DNA of 64,000 bases from Hydractinia symbiolongicarpus (lineage: Eukaryota > Cnidaria > Hydrozoa > Anthoathecata > Hydractiniidae). The stretch is taken from positions 8,682,001 to 8,746,000 of the forward strand of contig NC_079876.1 in assembly GCF_029227915.1 (NCBI RefSeq), written 5' to 3'. Shown here piece after piece: positions 25,500-38,200 of this stretch; within the stretch, counting starts at the first letter, position 1; the number at the start of each line of letters is the position of its first letter. A program made the position numbers and the translations under genes. The notes below the pieces were generated by a model. The model did no database searches. It was not told the origin of the DNA and was given only the letters and a program-made list of their open reading frames with translations.

Positions 25500-26406
25500 A
25501 GTATACAAAGAAAGTACCCAGGGAGTAAACTCATTTCCCGAACGATTTTTTAAATTACTTTTTCACCACTAAAACGCATGAGACTTGTAGTTTTCAAAAA
25601 TGTTTTCATTTTTGATGAGACGCTGAATAAAAGAAGTTTAATCGCCGGCAAACGAAAACCTGCGATTTCCCGTAAATCCTGGACTCGGCCCGTATAGTCA
25701 AAAGTATACAAAGAAAGTACCCAGGGAGTAAACTCAATTCCCAAACGATTTTTTAAATTATTATTTCACCACTAAAGCCCATGAGACTTGTAGTTTTTAA
25801 AAATGTTTTCATTTTTGATGAGACGCTGAATAAAAGAAGTTTAATCGCCGGCAAACGAAAAACCGCGATTTCCCGTAAATCCCGGACTCGGTGCGTATAG
25901 TTAAAAGTATACAAGAAAAGTACCCAGTGAGTAAACTCATTTCCCGAACGATTTTTTAAATTATTTTTTCACCACTAAAACGCATAAGACTTGTAGTTTT
26001 TAAAAATGTTTTCATTTTTGATGAGACGCTGAATAAAAGAAGTTTAATCGCCGGCAAACGAAAACCCGCGATTTCCCGTAAATCCCGGACTTGGCCCGTA
26101 TAGTCAAAAGTATACAAAGAAAGTACCCAGGGAGTAAATTCATTTCCAGAACGATTTTTTATATTATTTTTTTACCACTAAACGCATGAGACTTGTAGTT
26201 TTCAAAAATATTTTCATATTTGATGGGACGCTGGATAAAAGAAGTTTAATCGCCGGCAAACGAAAACCCGCGATTTCCCGTAAATCCCGGGCTTGGCCCG
26301 TATAGTCAAAAGTATACAAAGAAAGTACCCAGGGTGTAAACTCATTTCCCGAACGATTTTTTAAATTATTTTTTCACCACTAAAACGCATGAGACTTGTA
26401 GTTTTC

Positions 26407-26424
26407 AAAAATGTTTTCATTTTT
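26407..26424. repeat. AT-rich inverted repeat in each monomer
   Basis: AAAAATG and CATTTTT are perfect reverse complements around a TTTT centre. The same dyad occurs at the matching place in most monomers. In the ATA subfamily the bases change to AAATAT-TTTC-ATATTT, which is again a perfect 6-bp dyad although two positions differ. It could extrude as a small hairpin or act as a symmetric protein site; neither is shown by sequence alone. Confidence 0.75.
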
Positions 26425-26490
26425 GATGAGACGCTGAATAAAAGAAGTTTAATCGCCGGCAAACGAAAACCCGCGATTTCCCGTAAATCC

Positions 26491-26503
26491 CGGGCTTGGC
26501 CCG
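26491..26503. repeat. GC-rich inverted repeat near the monomer end
   Basis: CGGGC-TTG-GCCCG forms a perfect 5-bp stem with a 3-base centre. Variants with centre TTC or TCG keep the arms (for example near 14341 and 6040). Monomers ending CCCGGACTCGGCCCG or CCCGGCTTGG lose the stem, so it is a subfamily trait and not universal. Confidence 0.7.
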
Positions 26504-26716
26504 TATAGCCAAAAGTATACAAAGAAAGTACCCAGGGTGTAAACTCATTTCCCGAACGATTTTTTAAATTATTTTTTCACCACTAAAACGCATGAGACTT
26601 GTAGTTTTCAAAAATGTTTTCATTTTTGATGAGACGCTGAATAAAAGAAGTTTAATCGCCGGCAAACGAAAATCCGCGATTTCCCGTAAATCCCGGACTC
26701 GGCCCGTATAGTCAAA

Positions 26717-26918
26717 AGTATACAAAGAAAGTACCCAGGGAGTAAACTCATTTCCCGAACGATTTTTTATATTATTTTTTTACCACTAAACGCATGAGAC
26801 TTGTAGTTTTCAAAAATATTTTCATATTTGATGGGACGCTGAATAAAAGAAGTTTAATCGCCGGCAAACGAAAATCCGCGATTTCCCGTAAATCCCGGAC
26901 TCGGCCCGTATAGTCAAA
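26717..26918 (+). repeat. Subfamily representative: ATA-type monomer (202 bp)
   Basis: Diagnostic bases: TTTTTTATATT followed by TTTTTTTACCAC, single-base-shorter CTAAACGC, AAAATATTTTCATATTTG, GATGGGACGCTG, AAAATCCGCG (or AAAATCCCCG / AAAATTCCCG), and CCCGGACTCGG. It appears across the window, usually between an AAATGAAG-type and an ACCGC-type neighbour, as in 3024-9297 and 38700-41000. Some copies read GCTGGATAAAAG instead of GCTGAATAAAAG. Many of these diagnostic differences travel together, so this is a true subfamily and not scattered noise. Confidence 0.85.
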
Positions 26919-27932
26919 AGTATACAAAGAAAGTACCCAGGGAGTAAACTCATTTTTCGAACGATTTTTTAAATTATTATTTCACCACTAAAACGCATGA
27001 GACTTGTAGTTTTCAAGAATGTTTTCATTTTTGATGAGACGCTGAATAAAAGCGGTGTAATCGCCGGCAAACGAAAACCCGCCATTTCCTGTAAATCCCG
27101 GGCTTGGCCCGTATAGTCAAAAGTATACAAAGAAAGTACCCAGGGAGTAAACTCATTTCCCGAACGATTTTTTAAATTACTTTTTCACCACTAAAACGAA
27201 TGAGACTTGTAGTTTTTAAAAATGTTTTCATTTTTGATGAGACGCTGACTAAATGAAGTTTAATCGCCGGCAAACGAAAACCTGCGATTTCCCGTAAATC
27301 CTGGACTCGGCCCGTATAGTCAAAAGTATACAAAGAAAGTACCCAGGGAGTAAACTCATTTCCCGAACGATTTTTTATATTATTTTTTTACAACTAAACG
27401 CATGAGACTTGTAGTTTTCAAAAATATTTTCATATTTGATGGGACGCTGAATAAAAGAAGTTTAATCGCCGGCAAACGAAAATTCCCGATTTCCCGTAAA
27501 TCCCGGACTCGGCCCGTATAGTCAAAAGTATACAAAGAAAGTACCCAGGGAGTAAACTCATTTCCCGAACGATTATTTAAATTACTTTTTCACCACTAAA
27601 ACGCATGAGACTTGTAGTTTTTAAAAATGTTTTCATTTTTGATGAGACGCTAAATAAATGAAGTTTAATCGCCGGCAAACGAAAACCTGCGATTTCCCGG
27701 AAGTCCTGGACTCGGCCCGTATAGTCAAAAGTATGCAAAGAAAGTACCCAGGGAGTAAACTCATTTCCCAAACGATTTTTTAAATTATTATTTCACCACT
27801 AAAACGCATGAGACTTGTAGTTTTCAAGAATGTTTTCATTTTTGATGAGACGCTGAATAAAAGCGGTTTAATCGCCGGCAAACGAAAACCCGCCATTTCC
27901 CGTAAATCCCGGGCTTGGCACGTATAGTCGAA

Positions 27933-28134
27933 TGTATACAAAGAAAGTACCCTGTGAGTAAACTCATTTCCAGAACGATTTTTTAAATTATTTTTTCACC
28001 ACTAAAACGCATAAGACTTGTAGTTTTTAAAAATGTTTTCATTTTTGATGAGACGCTGAATAAAAGAAGTTTAATCGCCGGCAAACAAAAACCCGCGATT
28101 TCCCGTAAATCCCGGCTTGGCCCGTATAGTCAAA
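27933..28134 (+). repeat. Subfamily representative: CCAG / CATAAG monomer (202 bp)
   Basis: Diagnostic bases: first base changed so the monomer starts TGTATAC after TAGTCGAA, then ACCCTGTGAG, CATTTCCAGAACG, CGCATAAGAC and the 1-bp-short CCCGGCTTGG end. The monomer that follows usually begins with AAACTACCC. The CGAATGTATAC junction recurs at about 606, 809, 10107, 11930, 12740, 16790, 18610, 19820, 20630, 29550, 33400, 35020, 36030, 47990, 49815 and 51630. Confidence 0.82.
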
Positions 28135-28236
28135 AGTATACAAAGAAACTACCCAGGGAGTAAACTCATTTCCCGAACGATTTTTTAAATTATTTTTTTA
28201 CCACTAAAACGCATGAGACTTGTAGTTTTCAAAAAT

Positions 28237-29507
28237 ATTTTCATATTTGATGGGACGCTGGATAAAAGAAGTTTAATCGCCGGCAAACGAAAACCCGCGA
28301 TTTCCCGTAAATCCCGGGCTGGGCCCGTATAGTCAAAAGTATACAAAGAAAGTACCCAGGGTGTAAACTCATTTCCCGAACGATTTTTTAAATTATTTTT
28401 TCACCACTAAAACGCATGAGACTTGTAGTTTTCAAAAATGTTTTCATTTTTGATGAGACGCTGAATAAAAGAAGTTTAATCGCCGGCAAACGAAAACCCG
28501 CGATTTCCCGTAAATCCCGGGCTTGGCCCGTATAGCCAAAAGTATACAAAGAAAGTACCCAGGGTGTAAACTCATTTCCCGAACGATTTTTTAAATTATT
28601 TTTTCACCACTAAAACGCATGAGACTTGTAGTTTTCAAAAATGTTTTCATTTTTGATGAGACGCTGAATAAAAGAAGTTTAATCGCCGGCAAACGAAAAT
28701 CCGCGATTTCCCGTAAATCCCGGACTCGGCCCGTATAGTCAAAAGTATACAAAGAAAGTACCCAGGGAGTAAACTCATTTCCCGAACGATTTTTTATATT
28801 ATTTTTTTACCACTAAACGCATGAGACTTGTAGTTTTCAAAAATATTTTTATATTTGATGGGACGCTGAATAAAAGAAGTTTAATCGCCGGCAAACGAAA
28901 ATCCGCGATTTCCCGTAAATCCCGGACTCGGCCCGTATAGTCAAAAGTATACAAAGAAAGTACCCAGGGAGTAAACTCATTTCTCGAACGATTTTTTAAA
29001 TTATTATTTCACCACTAAAACGCTTGAGACTTGTAGTTTTCAAGAATGTTTTCATTTTTGATGAGACGCTGAATAAAAGCGGTGTAATCGCCGGCAAACG
29101 AAAACCCGCCATTTCCTGTAAATCCCGGGCTTGGCCCGTATAGTCAAAAGTATACAAAGAAAGTACCCAGGGAGTAAACTCATTTCCCGAACGATTTTTT
29201 AAATTACTTTTTCACCACTAAAACGAATGAGACTTGTAGTTTTTAAAAATGTTTTCATTTTTGATGAGACGCTGAATAAATGAAGTTTAATCGCCGGCAA
29301 ACGAAAACCTGCGATTTCCCGTAAATCCTGGACTCGGCCCGTATAGTCAAAAGTATACAAAGAAAGTACCCAGGGAGTAAACTCATTTCCCGAACGATTT
29401 TTTATATTATTTTTTTACCACTAAACGCATGAGACTTGTAGTTTTCAAAAATATTTTCATATTTGATGGGACGCTGAATAAAAGAAGTTTAATCGCCGGC
29501 AAACGAA
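28237..29507 (+). repeat. 10-monomer-offset repeat of 26210-27480
   Basis: Offset 2027. CAGGGTGTAAACTC pairs (26331 and 28358), GTATAGCCAAAAG and AAGCGGTGTAATCG (27051 and 29078) all match. The left junction lies in hybrid monomer 28135-28337, which begins as an AAACTACCC monomer and ends as GATGGGACGCTGG. The right junction is in the monomer at about 29352-29553, which switches from the ATA type to AAAACCCGCCATTTCCC. Confidence 0.85.
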
Positions 29508-29511
29508 AACC

Positions 29512-30850
29512 CGCCATTTCCCGTAAATCCCGGGCTTGGCACGTATAGTCGAATGTATACAAAGAAAGTACCCTGTGAGTAAACTCATTTCCAGAACGAT
29601 TTTTTAAATTATTTTTTCACCACTAAAACGCATAAGACTTGTAGTTTTTAAAAATGTTTTCATTTTTGATGAGACGCTAAATAAAAGAAGTTTAATCGCC
29701 GGCAAACAAAAACCCGCGATTTCCCGTAAATCCCGGCTTGGCCCGTATAGTCAAAAGTATACAAAGAAACTACCCAGGGAGTAAACTCATTTCCCGAACG
29801 ATTTTTTAAATTATTTTTTTACCACTAAAACGCATGAGACTTGTAGTTTTCAAAAATGTTTTCATTTTTGATGAGACGCTAAATAAATGAAATTTAATCG
29901 CCGGCAAACGAAAACCTGCGATTTCCCGTAAATCCTGGACTCAACCCGTAAATTCAAAAGTATACAAAGAAATTACCCAGGGAGTAAACTCATTTCCAGA
30001 ACGATTTTTTAAATTATTTTTTCACCACTAAAACGCATAAGACTTGTAGTTTTTAAAAATGTTTTCATTTTTGATGAGACGCTGAATAAAAGAAGTTTAA
30101 TCGCCGGCAAACGAAAACCCGCGTTTTTCCGTAAATCCCGGGCTTGGCCCGTATAGTCAAAAGTATACAAAGAAAGTACCCTGTGAGTAAACTCATTTCC
30201 AGAACGATTTTTTAAATTATTTTTCACCACTAAAACGCATAAGACTTGTAGTTTTTAAAAATGTTTTCATTTTTGATGACACGCTGAATAAAAGAAGTTT
30301 AATCGCCGGCAAACGAAAACCCGCGATTTCCCGTAAATCCCGGCTTGGCCCGTATAGTCAAAAGTATACAAAGAAAGTACCCAGGGAGTAAACTCATTTT
30401 CCGAACGATTTTTTAAATTATTTTTTCAGCACTAAAACGCATGAGACTTGTAGTTTTCAAAAATGTTTTCATTTCTCATGAGACGCTGAATAAAAGCAGT
30501 TTAATCGCCGGCAAACGAAAACCTGCGATTTCCCGTAAATCCCGGACTCGGCCCGTATAGTCAAAAGTATACAAAGAAAGTACCCATGGTGTAAACTCAT
30601 TTCCCGAACGACTTTTTAAATTATTTCTTCACCACTAAAACGCATGAGACTTGTAGTTTTCAAAAATATTTTCATATTTGATGAGACGCTGAATAAAAGA
30701 AGTTTAATCGCCGGCAAACGAAAATTCCCGATTTCCCGTAAATCCCGGACTCGGCCCGTATAGTCAAAAGTATACAAAGAAAGTACCCAGGGAGTAAACT
30801 CATTTCCCGAACGATTATTTAAATTACTTTTTCACCACTAAAACGCATGA
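29512..30850 (+). repeat. Block E1, matched 3851 bp downstream
   Basis: Matches 33363-34701 at offset 3851 (19 monomers). Landmarks are GCTAAATAAATGAAATTT, GTAAATTCAAAAG, GAAATTACCCAGG, TTGATGACACGCTG (30275 and 34126), TTTCTCATGAGACG (30474 and 34325) and ACCCATGGTGTAAACTC. One difference is CCTGGACTCAACCCG here against CTCGGCCCG in E2. The first part also matches 27891-28210 at offset 1621. Confidence 0.86.
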
Positions 30851-30971
30851 GACTTGTAGTTTTTAAAAATGTTTTCATTTTTGATGAGACGCTAAATAAA
30901 TGAAGTTTAATCGCCGGCAAACGAAAACCTGCGATTTCCCGTAAGTCCTGGACTCGGCCCGTATAGTCAAA

Positions 30972-33702
30972 AGTATACAAAGAAAGTACCCAGGGAGTAA
31001 ACTCATTTCCCGAACGATTTTTTAAATTACTTTTTCACCACTAAAACGCATGAGACTTGTAGTTTTCAAAAATGTTTTCATTTTTGATGAGACGCTGAAT
31101 AAAAGAAGTTTAATCGCCGGCAAACGAAAACCTGCGATTTCCCGTAAATCCTGGACTCGGCCCGTATAGTCAAAAGTATACAAAGAAAGTACCCAGGGAG
31201 TAAACTCAATTCCCAAACGATTTTTTAAATTATTATTTCACCACTAAAGCCCATGAGACTTGTAGTTTTTAAAAATGTTTTCATTTTTGATGAGACGCTG
31301 AATAAAAGAAGTTTAATCGCCGGCAAACGAAAAACCGCGATTTCCCGTAAATCCCGGACTCGGTGCGTATAGTTAAAAGTATACAAGAAAAGTACCCAGT
31401 GAGTAAACTCATTTCCCGAACGATTTTTTAAATTATTTTTTCACCACTAAAACGCATAAGACTTGTAGTTTTTAAAAATGTTTTCATTTTTGATGAGACG
31501 CTGAATAAAAGAAGTTTAATCGCCGGCAAACGAAAACCCGCGATTTCCCGTAAATCCCGGACTTGGCCCGTATAGTCAAAAGTATACAAAGAAAGTACCC
31601 AGGGAGTAAATTCATTTCCAGAACGATTTTTTATATTATTTTTTTACCACTAAACGCATGAGACTTGTAGTTTTCAAAAATATTTTCATATTTGATGGGA
31701 CGCTGGATAAAAGAAGTTTAATCGCCGGCAAACGAAAACCCGCGATTTCCCGTAAATCCCGGGCTTGGCCCGTATAGTCAAAAGTATACAAAGAAAGTAC
31801 CCAGGGTGTAAACTCATTTCCCGAACGATTTTTTAAATTATTTTTTCACCACTAAAACGCATGAGACTTGTAGTTTTCAAAAATGTTTTCATTTTTGATG
31901 AGACGCTGAATAAAAGAAGTTTAATCGCCGGCAAACGAAAACCCGCGATTTCCCGTAAATCCCGGGCTTGGCCCGTATAGCCAAAAGTATACAAAGAAAG
32001 TACCCAGGGTGTAAACTCATTTCCCGAACGATTTTTTAAATTATTTTTTCACCACTAAAACGCATGAGACTTGTAGTTTTCAAAAATGTTTTCATTTTTG
32101 GTGAGACGCTGAATAAAAGAAGTTTAATCGCCGGCAAACGAAAATCCGCGATTTCCCGTAAATCCCGGACTCGGCCCGTATAGTCAAAAGTATACAAAGA
32201 AAGTACCCAGGGAGTAAACTCATTTCCCGAACGATTTTTTATATTATTTTTTTACCACTAAACGCATGAGACTTGTAGTTTTCAAAAATATTTTCATATT
32301 TGATGGGACGCTGAATAAAAGAAGTTTAATCGCCGGCAAACGAAAATCCGCGATTTCCCGTAAATCCCGGACTCGGCCCGTATAGTCAAAAGTATACAAA
32401 GAAAGTACCCAGGGAGTAAACTCATTTCTCGAACGATTTTTTAAATTATTATTTCACCACTAAAACGCATGAGACTTGTAGTTTTCAAGAATGTTTTCAT
32501 TTTTGATGAGACGCTGAATAAAAGCGGTGTAATCGCCGGCAAACGAAAACCCGCCATTTCCTGTAAATCCCGGGCTTGGCCCGTATAGTCAAAAGTATAC
32601 AAAGAAAGTACCCAGGGAGTAAACTCATTTCCCGAACGATTTTTTAAATTACTTTTTCACCACTAAAACGAATGAGACTTGTAGTTTTTAAAAATGTTTT
32701 CATTTTTGATGAGACGCTGAATAAATGAAGTTTAATCGCCGGCAAACGAAAACCTGCGATTTCCCGTAAATCCTGGACTCGGCCCGTATAGTCAAAAGTA
32801 TACAAAGAAAGTACCCAGGGAGTAAACTCATTTCCCGAACGATTTTTTATATTATTTTTTTACCACTAAACGCATGAGACTTGTAGTTTTCAAAAATATT
32901 TTCATATTTGATGGGACGCTGAATAAAAGAAGTTTAATCGCCGGCAAACGAAAATTCCCGATTTCCCGTAAATCCCGGACTCGGCCCGTATAGTCAAAAG
33001 TATACAAAGAAAGTACCCAGGGAGTAAACTCATTTCCCGAACGATTATTTAAATTACTTTTTCACCACTAAAACGCATGAGACTTGTAGTTTTTAAAAAT
33101 GTTTTCATTTTTGATGAGACGCTAAATAAATGAAGTTTAATCGCCGGCAAACGAAAACCTGCGATTTCCCGTAAGTCCTGGACTCGGCCCGTATAGTCAA
33201 AAGTATGCAAAGAAAGTACCCAGGGAGTAAACTCATTTTCCAAACGATTTTTTAAATTATTATTTCACCACTAAAACGCATGAGACTTGTAGTTTTCAAG
33301 AATGTTTTCATTTTTGATGAGACGCTGAATAAAAGCGGTTTAATCGCCGGCAAACGAAAACCCGCCATTTCCCGTAAATCCCGGGCTTGGCACGTATAGT
33401 CGAATGTATACAAAGAAAGTACCCTGTGAGTAAACTCATTTCCAGAACGATTTTTTAAATTATTTTTTCACCACTAAAACGCATAAGACTTGTAGTTTTT
33501 AAAAATGTTTTCATTTTTGGTGAGACGCTGAATAAAAGAAGTTTAATCGCCGGCAAACAAAAACCCGCGATTTCCCGTAAATCCCGGCTTGGCCCGTATA
33601 GTCAAAAGTATACAAAGAAACTACCCAGGGAGTAAACTCATTTCCCGAACGATTTTTTAAATTATTTTTTTACCACTAAAACGCATGAGACTTGTAGTTT
33701 TC
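30972..33702 (+). repeat. Block D2: copy of D1
   Basis: Same monomer order as 25500-28230. Copy-specific changes include TTTTTGGTGAGACG near 32097 and TCATTTTCCAAACG near 33236. Having D2 directly after the E1 region suggests an original 27-monomer tandem unit of about 5.47 kb (25500-30971) whose second copy was later rearranged. Confidence 0.87.
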
Positions 33703-34701
33703 AAAAATGTTTTCATTTTTGATGAGACGCTAAATAAATGAAATTTAATCGCCGGCAAACGAAAACCTGCGATTTCCCGTAAATCCTGGACTCGGCCCGT
33801 AAATTCAAAAGTATACAAAGAAATTACCCAGGGAGTAAACTCATTTCCAGAACGATTTTTTAAATTATTTTTTCACCACTAAAACGCATAAGACTTGTAG
33901 TTTTTAAAAATGTTTTCATTTTTGATGAGACGCTGAATAAAAGAAGTTTAATCGCCGGCAAACGAAAACCCGCGTTTTTCCGTAAATCCCGGGCTTGGCC
34001 CGTATAGTCAAAAGTATACAAAGAAAGTACCCTGTGAGTAAACTCATTTCCAGAACGATTTTTTAAATTATTTTTCACCACTAAAACGCATAAGACTTGT
34101 AGTTTTTAAAAATGTTTTCATTTTTGATGACACGCTGAATAAAAGAAGTTTAATCGCCGGCAAACGAAAACCCGCGATTTCCCGTAAATCCCGGCTTGGC
34201 CCGTATAGTCAAAAGTATACAAAGAAAGTACCCAGGGAGTAAACTCATTTTCCGAACGATTTTTTAAATTATTTTTTCAGCACTAAAACGCATGAGACTT
34301 GTAGTTTTCAAAAATGTTTTCATTTCTCATGAGACGCTGAATAAAAGCAGTTTAATCGCCGGCAAACGAAAACCTGCGATTTCCCGTAAATCCCGGACTC
34401 GGCCCGTATAGTCAAAAGTATACAAAGAAAGTACCCATGGTGTAAACTCATTTCCCGAACGACTTTTTAAATTATTTCTTCACCACTAAAACGCATGAGA
34501 CTTGTAGTTTTCAAAAATATTTTCATATTTGATGGGACGCTGAATAAAAGAAGTTTAATCGCCGGCAAACGAAAATTCCCGATTTCCCGTAAATCCCGGA
34601 CTCGGCCCGCATAGTCAAAAGTATACAAAGAAAGTACCCAGGGAGTAAACTCATTTCCCGAACGATTATTTAAATTACTTTTTCACCACTAAAACGCATG
34701 A
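33363..34701 (+). repeat. Block E2: copy of E1
   Basis: Offset 3851 from 29512-30850. It keeps the unusual TTTTTGATGACACGCTG and TTTCTCATGAGACG monomers. Near 34529 it reads GATGGGACG where E1 reads GATGAGACG. The match ends near 34701, where a one-monomer duplication begins. Confidence 0.86.
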
Positions 34702-35214
34702 GACTTGTAGTTTTCAAAAATATTTTCATATTTGATGGGACGCTGAATAAAAGAAGTTTAATCGCCGGCAAACGAAAATTCCCGATTTCCCGTAAATCCC
34801 GGACTCGGCCCGTATAGTCAAAAGTATACAAAGAAAGTACCCAGGGAGTAAACTCATTTCCCGAACGATTATTTAAATTACTTTTTCACCACTAAAACGC
34901 ATGAGACTTGTAGTTTTCAAGAATGTTTTCATTTTTGATGAGACGCTGAATAAAAGCGGTTTAATCGCCGGCAAACGAAAACCCGCCATTTCCCGTAAAT
35001 CCCGGGCTTGGCACGTATAGTCGAATGTATACAAAGAAAGTACCCTGTGAGTAAACTCATTTCCAGAACGATTTTTTAAATTATTTTTTCACCACTAAAA
35101 CGCATAAGACTTGTAGTTTTTAAAAATGTTTTCATTTTTGATGAGACGCTGAATAAAAGAAGTTTAATCGCCGGCAAACAAAAACCCGCGATTTCCCGTA
35201 AATCCCGGCTTGGC
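34702..35214 (+). repeat. Mosaic link of three monomers
   Basis: The CAAAAATATTTTCATATTTG...AAAATTCCCG monomer at about 34500-34700 is repeated once more (34710-34900). The sequence then switches to an AAGAATG...AAGCGGTTTAATCG monomer, which matches 33300 onward at offset 1621. That match runs on to about 35510, so it also underlies the first part of block F1. Confidence 0.8.
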
Positions 35215-38200
35215 CCGTATAGTCAAAAGTATACAAAGAAACTACCCAGGGAGTAAACTCATTTCCCGAACGATTTTTTAAATTATTTTTTTACCACTAA
35301 AACGCATGAGACTTGTAGTTTTCAAAAATGTTTTCATTTTTGATGAGACGCTAAATAAATGAAATTTAATCGCCGGCAAACGAAAACCTGCGATTTCCCG
35401 TAAATCCTGGACTCGGCCCGTAAATTCAAAAGTATACAAAGAAATTACCCAGGGAGTAAACTCATTTCCAGAACGATTTTTTAAATTATTTTTTCACCAC
35501 TAAAACGCATGAGACTTGTAGTTTTCAAAAATGTTTTCATTTTTGATGAGACGCTGGATAAAAGCAGTTTAATCGCCGGCAAACGAAAACCTGCGATTTC
35601 CCTAAATCCCGGACTCGGCCCGTATAGTCAAAAGAATACAAAGAAAGTACCCAGGGAGTAAACTCATTTCCAGAACGATTTTTTAAATTATTTTTTCACC
35701 ACTAAAACGCATAAGACTTGTAGTTTTTAAAAATGTTTTCATTTTTGATGAGACGCTGAATAAAAGAAGTTTAATCGCCGGCAAACGAAAACCCGCGTTT
35801 TTCCGTAAATCCCGGGCTTGGCCCGTATAGTCAAAAGTATACAAAGAAAGTACCCAGGGAGTAAACTCATTTCCCGAGCGATTTTTTAAATTACTTTTTC
35901 ACCAATAAAACGCATGAGACTTATAGTTTTCAAGAATGTTTTCATTTTTGATGAGACGCTGAATAAAAGCAGTTTAATCGCCGGCAAACGAAATCCCGCG
36001 ATTTCCCGTAAATCCCGGGCTTGGCACGTATAGTCGAATGTATACAAAGAAAGTACCCTGTGAGTAAACTCATTTCCAGAACGATTTTTAAATTATTTTT
36101 TCACCACTAAAACGCATAAGACTTGTAGTTTTTAAAAACGTTTTCATTTTTGATGAGACGCTGAATAAAAGAAGTTTAATCGCCGGCAAACGAAAACCCG
36201 CGATTTCCCGTAAATCCCGGCTTGGTCCGTATAGTCAAAAGTATACAAAGAAACTACCCAGGGAGTAAACTCATTTCCCGAACGATTTTTTAAATTATTT
36301 TTTCACCACTAAAACGCATGAGACTTGTAGTTTTCAAAAATGTTTTCATTTTTGATGAGACGCTGAATAAAAGCAGTTTAATCGCCGCCAAACGAAAACC
36401 TGCGAATTCCCTAAATCCCGGACTCGGCCCGTATAGTCAAAAGTATACAAAGAAAGTACCCAGGGAGTAAACTCATTTCCAGAACGATTTTTTAAATTAT
36501 TTTTTCACCACTAATACGAAAAAGACTTGTAGTTTTTAAAAATGTTTTCATTTTTGATGAGACGCTGAATAAAATGAAGTTTAATCACCGGCAAACGAAA
36601 ACCCGCGATTTCCCGTAAATCCCGGGCTTCGCCCGTATAGTCAAAAGTATACAAAGAAAGTACCCAGGGAGTAAACCCATTTCCCGAACGATTTTTTATA
36701 TTATCTTTTTACCACTAAACGCATGAGACTTGTAGTTTTCAAAAATATTTTCATATTTGATGGGACGCTGGATAAAAGAAGTTTAATCGCCGGCAAACGA
36801 AAATCCGCGATTTCCCGTAAATCCCGGACTCGGCCCGTATAGTCAAAAGTATACAAAGAAAGTACCCAGGGAGTAAACTCATTTTCCGAACGATTTTTTA
36901 AATTACTTTTTCACCACTAAAACGCATGAGACTTGTAGTTTTCAAAAATGTTTTCATTTTTGATGAGACGCTGAATAAAAGAAGTTTAATCGCCGGCAAA
37001 CGAAAACCTGCAATTTCTCGTAAATCCTGGACTCGGCCCGTATAGTCAAAAGTATACAAAGAAAGTACCCAGGGAGTAAACTCATTTCCCAAACGATTTT
37101 TTAAATTATTATTTCACCACTAAAGCCCATGAGACTTGTAGTTTTTAAAAATGTTTTCATTTTTGATGAGACGCTGAATAAAAGAAGTTTAATCGCCGGC
37201 AAACGAAAACCCGCGATTTCCCGTAAATCCCGGACTCGGTCCGTATAGTTAAAAGTATACAAGGAAAGTACCCAGTGAGTAAACTCATTTCCCGAACGAT
37301 TTTTTAAATTATTTTTTCACCACTAAAACGCATGAGACTTGTAGTTTTTTAAAAATGTTTTCATTTTTGATGAGACGCTGAATAAAAGCAGTTTAATCGC
37401 CGGCAAACGAAAACCTGCGATTTCCCTAAATCCCGGACTCGGCCCGTATAGTCAAAAGTATACAAAGAAAGTACCCAGGGAGTAAACTCATTTCCAGAAC
37501 GATTTTTTAAATTATTTTTTCACCACTAAAACGCATAAGACTTGTAGTTTTTAAAAATGTTTTCATATTTGATGGGACGCTGGATAAAAGAAGTTTAATC
37601 GCCGGCAAACGAAAACCTGCGATTTCCCGTAAATCCTGGACTCAGCCCGTATAGTCAAAATTATGCAAAGAAAGTACCCAGGGAGTAAACTCATTTCCAG
37701 AACGATTTTTTAAATTATTTTTTCACCACTAAAACGCATAAGACTTGTAGTTTTTAAAAAAGTTTTCATTTTTGATGAGACGCTGAATAAAAGAAGTTTA
37801 ATCGCCGGCAAACAAAAACCCGCGATTTCACGTAAATCCCGGTCTTGGCCCGTATAGTCAAAAGTATACAAAGAAAGTACCCAGGGAGTAAACTCATTTC
37901 CCGAACGATTTTTTGAATTATTTTTTCACCACTAAAACGCATGAGACTTGTAGTTTTCAAAAATGTTTTCATTTTTGATGAGACGCTGAATAAATGAAGT
38001 TTAATCGCCGGCAAACGAAAACCTGCGATTTCCCGTAAATCCTGGACTCGGCCCGTATAGTCAAAAGTATACAAAGAAAGTACCCAGGGAGTAAACTCAT
38101 TTCCAGAACGATTTTTTAAATTATTTTTTCCTCACTAAAACGCATAAGACTTGTAGTTTTTAAAAAAGTTTTCATTTTTGATGAGACGCTGAATAAAAGA

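Larger units (their letters stand above)
26311..26513 (+). repeat. Representative 203-bp monomer with internal landmarks
   Basis: This monomer is close to the majority sequence and serves as a map. Numbering within the monomer: palindrome GTATAC 2-7; GAGTAAACTC-type dyad 24-33 (here a variant reading GTGTAAACTC); A/T-only tract 46-64; AT dyad AAAAATG-TTTT-CATTTTT 97-114; palindrome GCCGGC 145-150; GC dyad CGGGC-TTG-GCCCG 181-193. By hand count the majority monomer has 77 G+C in 203 (about 38%) and 12 CpG against about 7.3 expected from its own composition. The start phase is arbitrary and was chosen at AGTATAC. Confidence 0.9.
25500..28230 (+). repeat. Block D1, matched 5472 bp downstream
   Basis: About 13.5 monomers matching D2 (30972-33702) at a constant offset of 5472 (27 monomers). 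Shared landmarks are ACTCAATTCCC, CGGTGCGTATAG, GTAAATTCATTTCCAG joined to the ATA type, CAGGGTGTAAACTC twice, GTATAGCCAAAAG, AAGCGGTGTAATCG, AAACGAATGAG, GCTAAATAAATGAAG and AGTATGCAAAG. The pairing stops near 28230, where this copy enters an internal repeat and D2 continues into GCTAAATAAATGAAATTT. Confidence 0.88.

Noticed and set aside
26450-26466. Possible CENP-B box on the minus strand (TTTCGTTTGCCGGCGAT)
   Set aside because: It has TTCG in place but lacks the required A and the CGGG of the core pattern NTTCGNNNNANNCGGGN; only about 10 of 17 positions fit. The sequence TTCGACTATACGTGC in the CGAATGTATAC subfamily is also close, but its spacing is one base short and CGGG is missing.
26491-26503. 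GC stem CGGGC-TTG-GCCCG as a transcription terminator
   Set aside because: The 5-bp stem is not followed by a T-run (next bases are TATAGTC), occurs once per monomer in a gene-free array, and is absent from several subfamilies.
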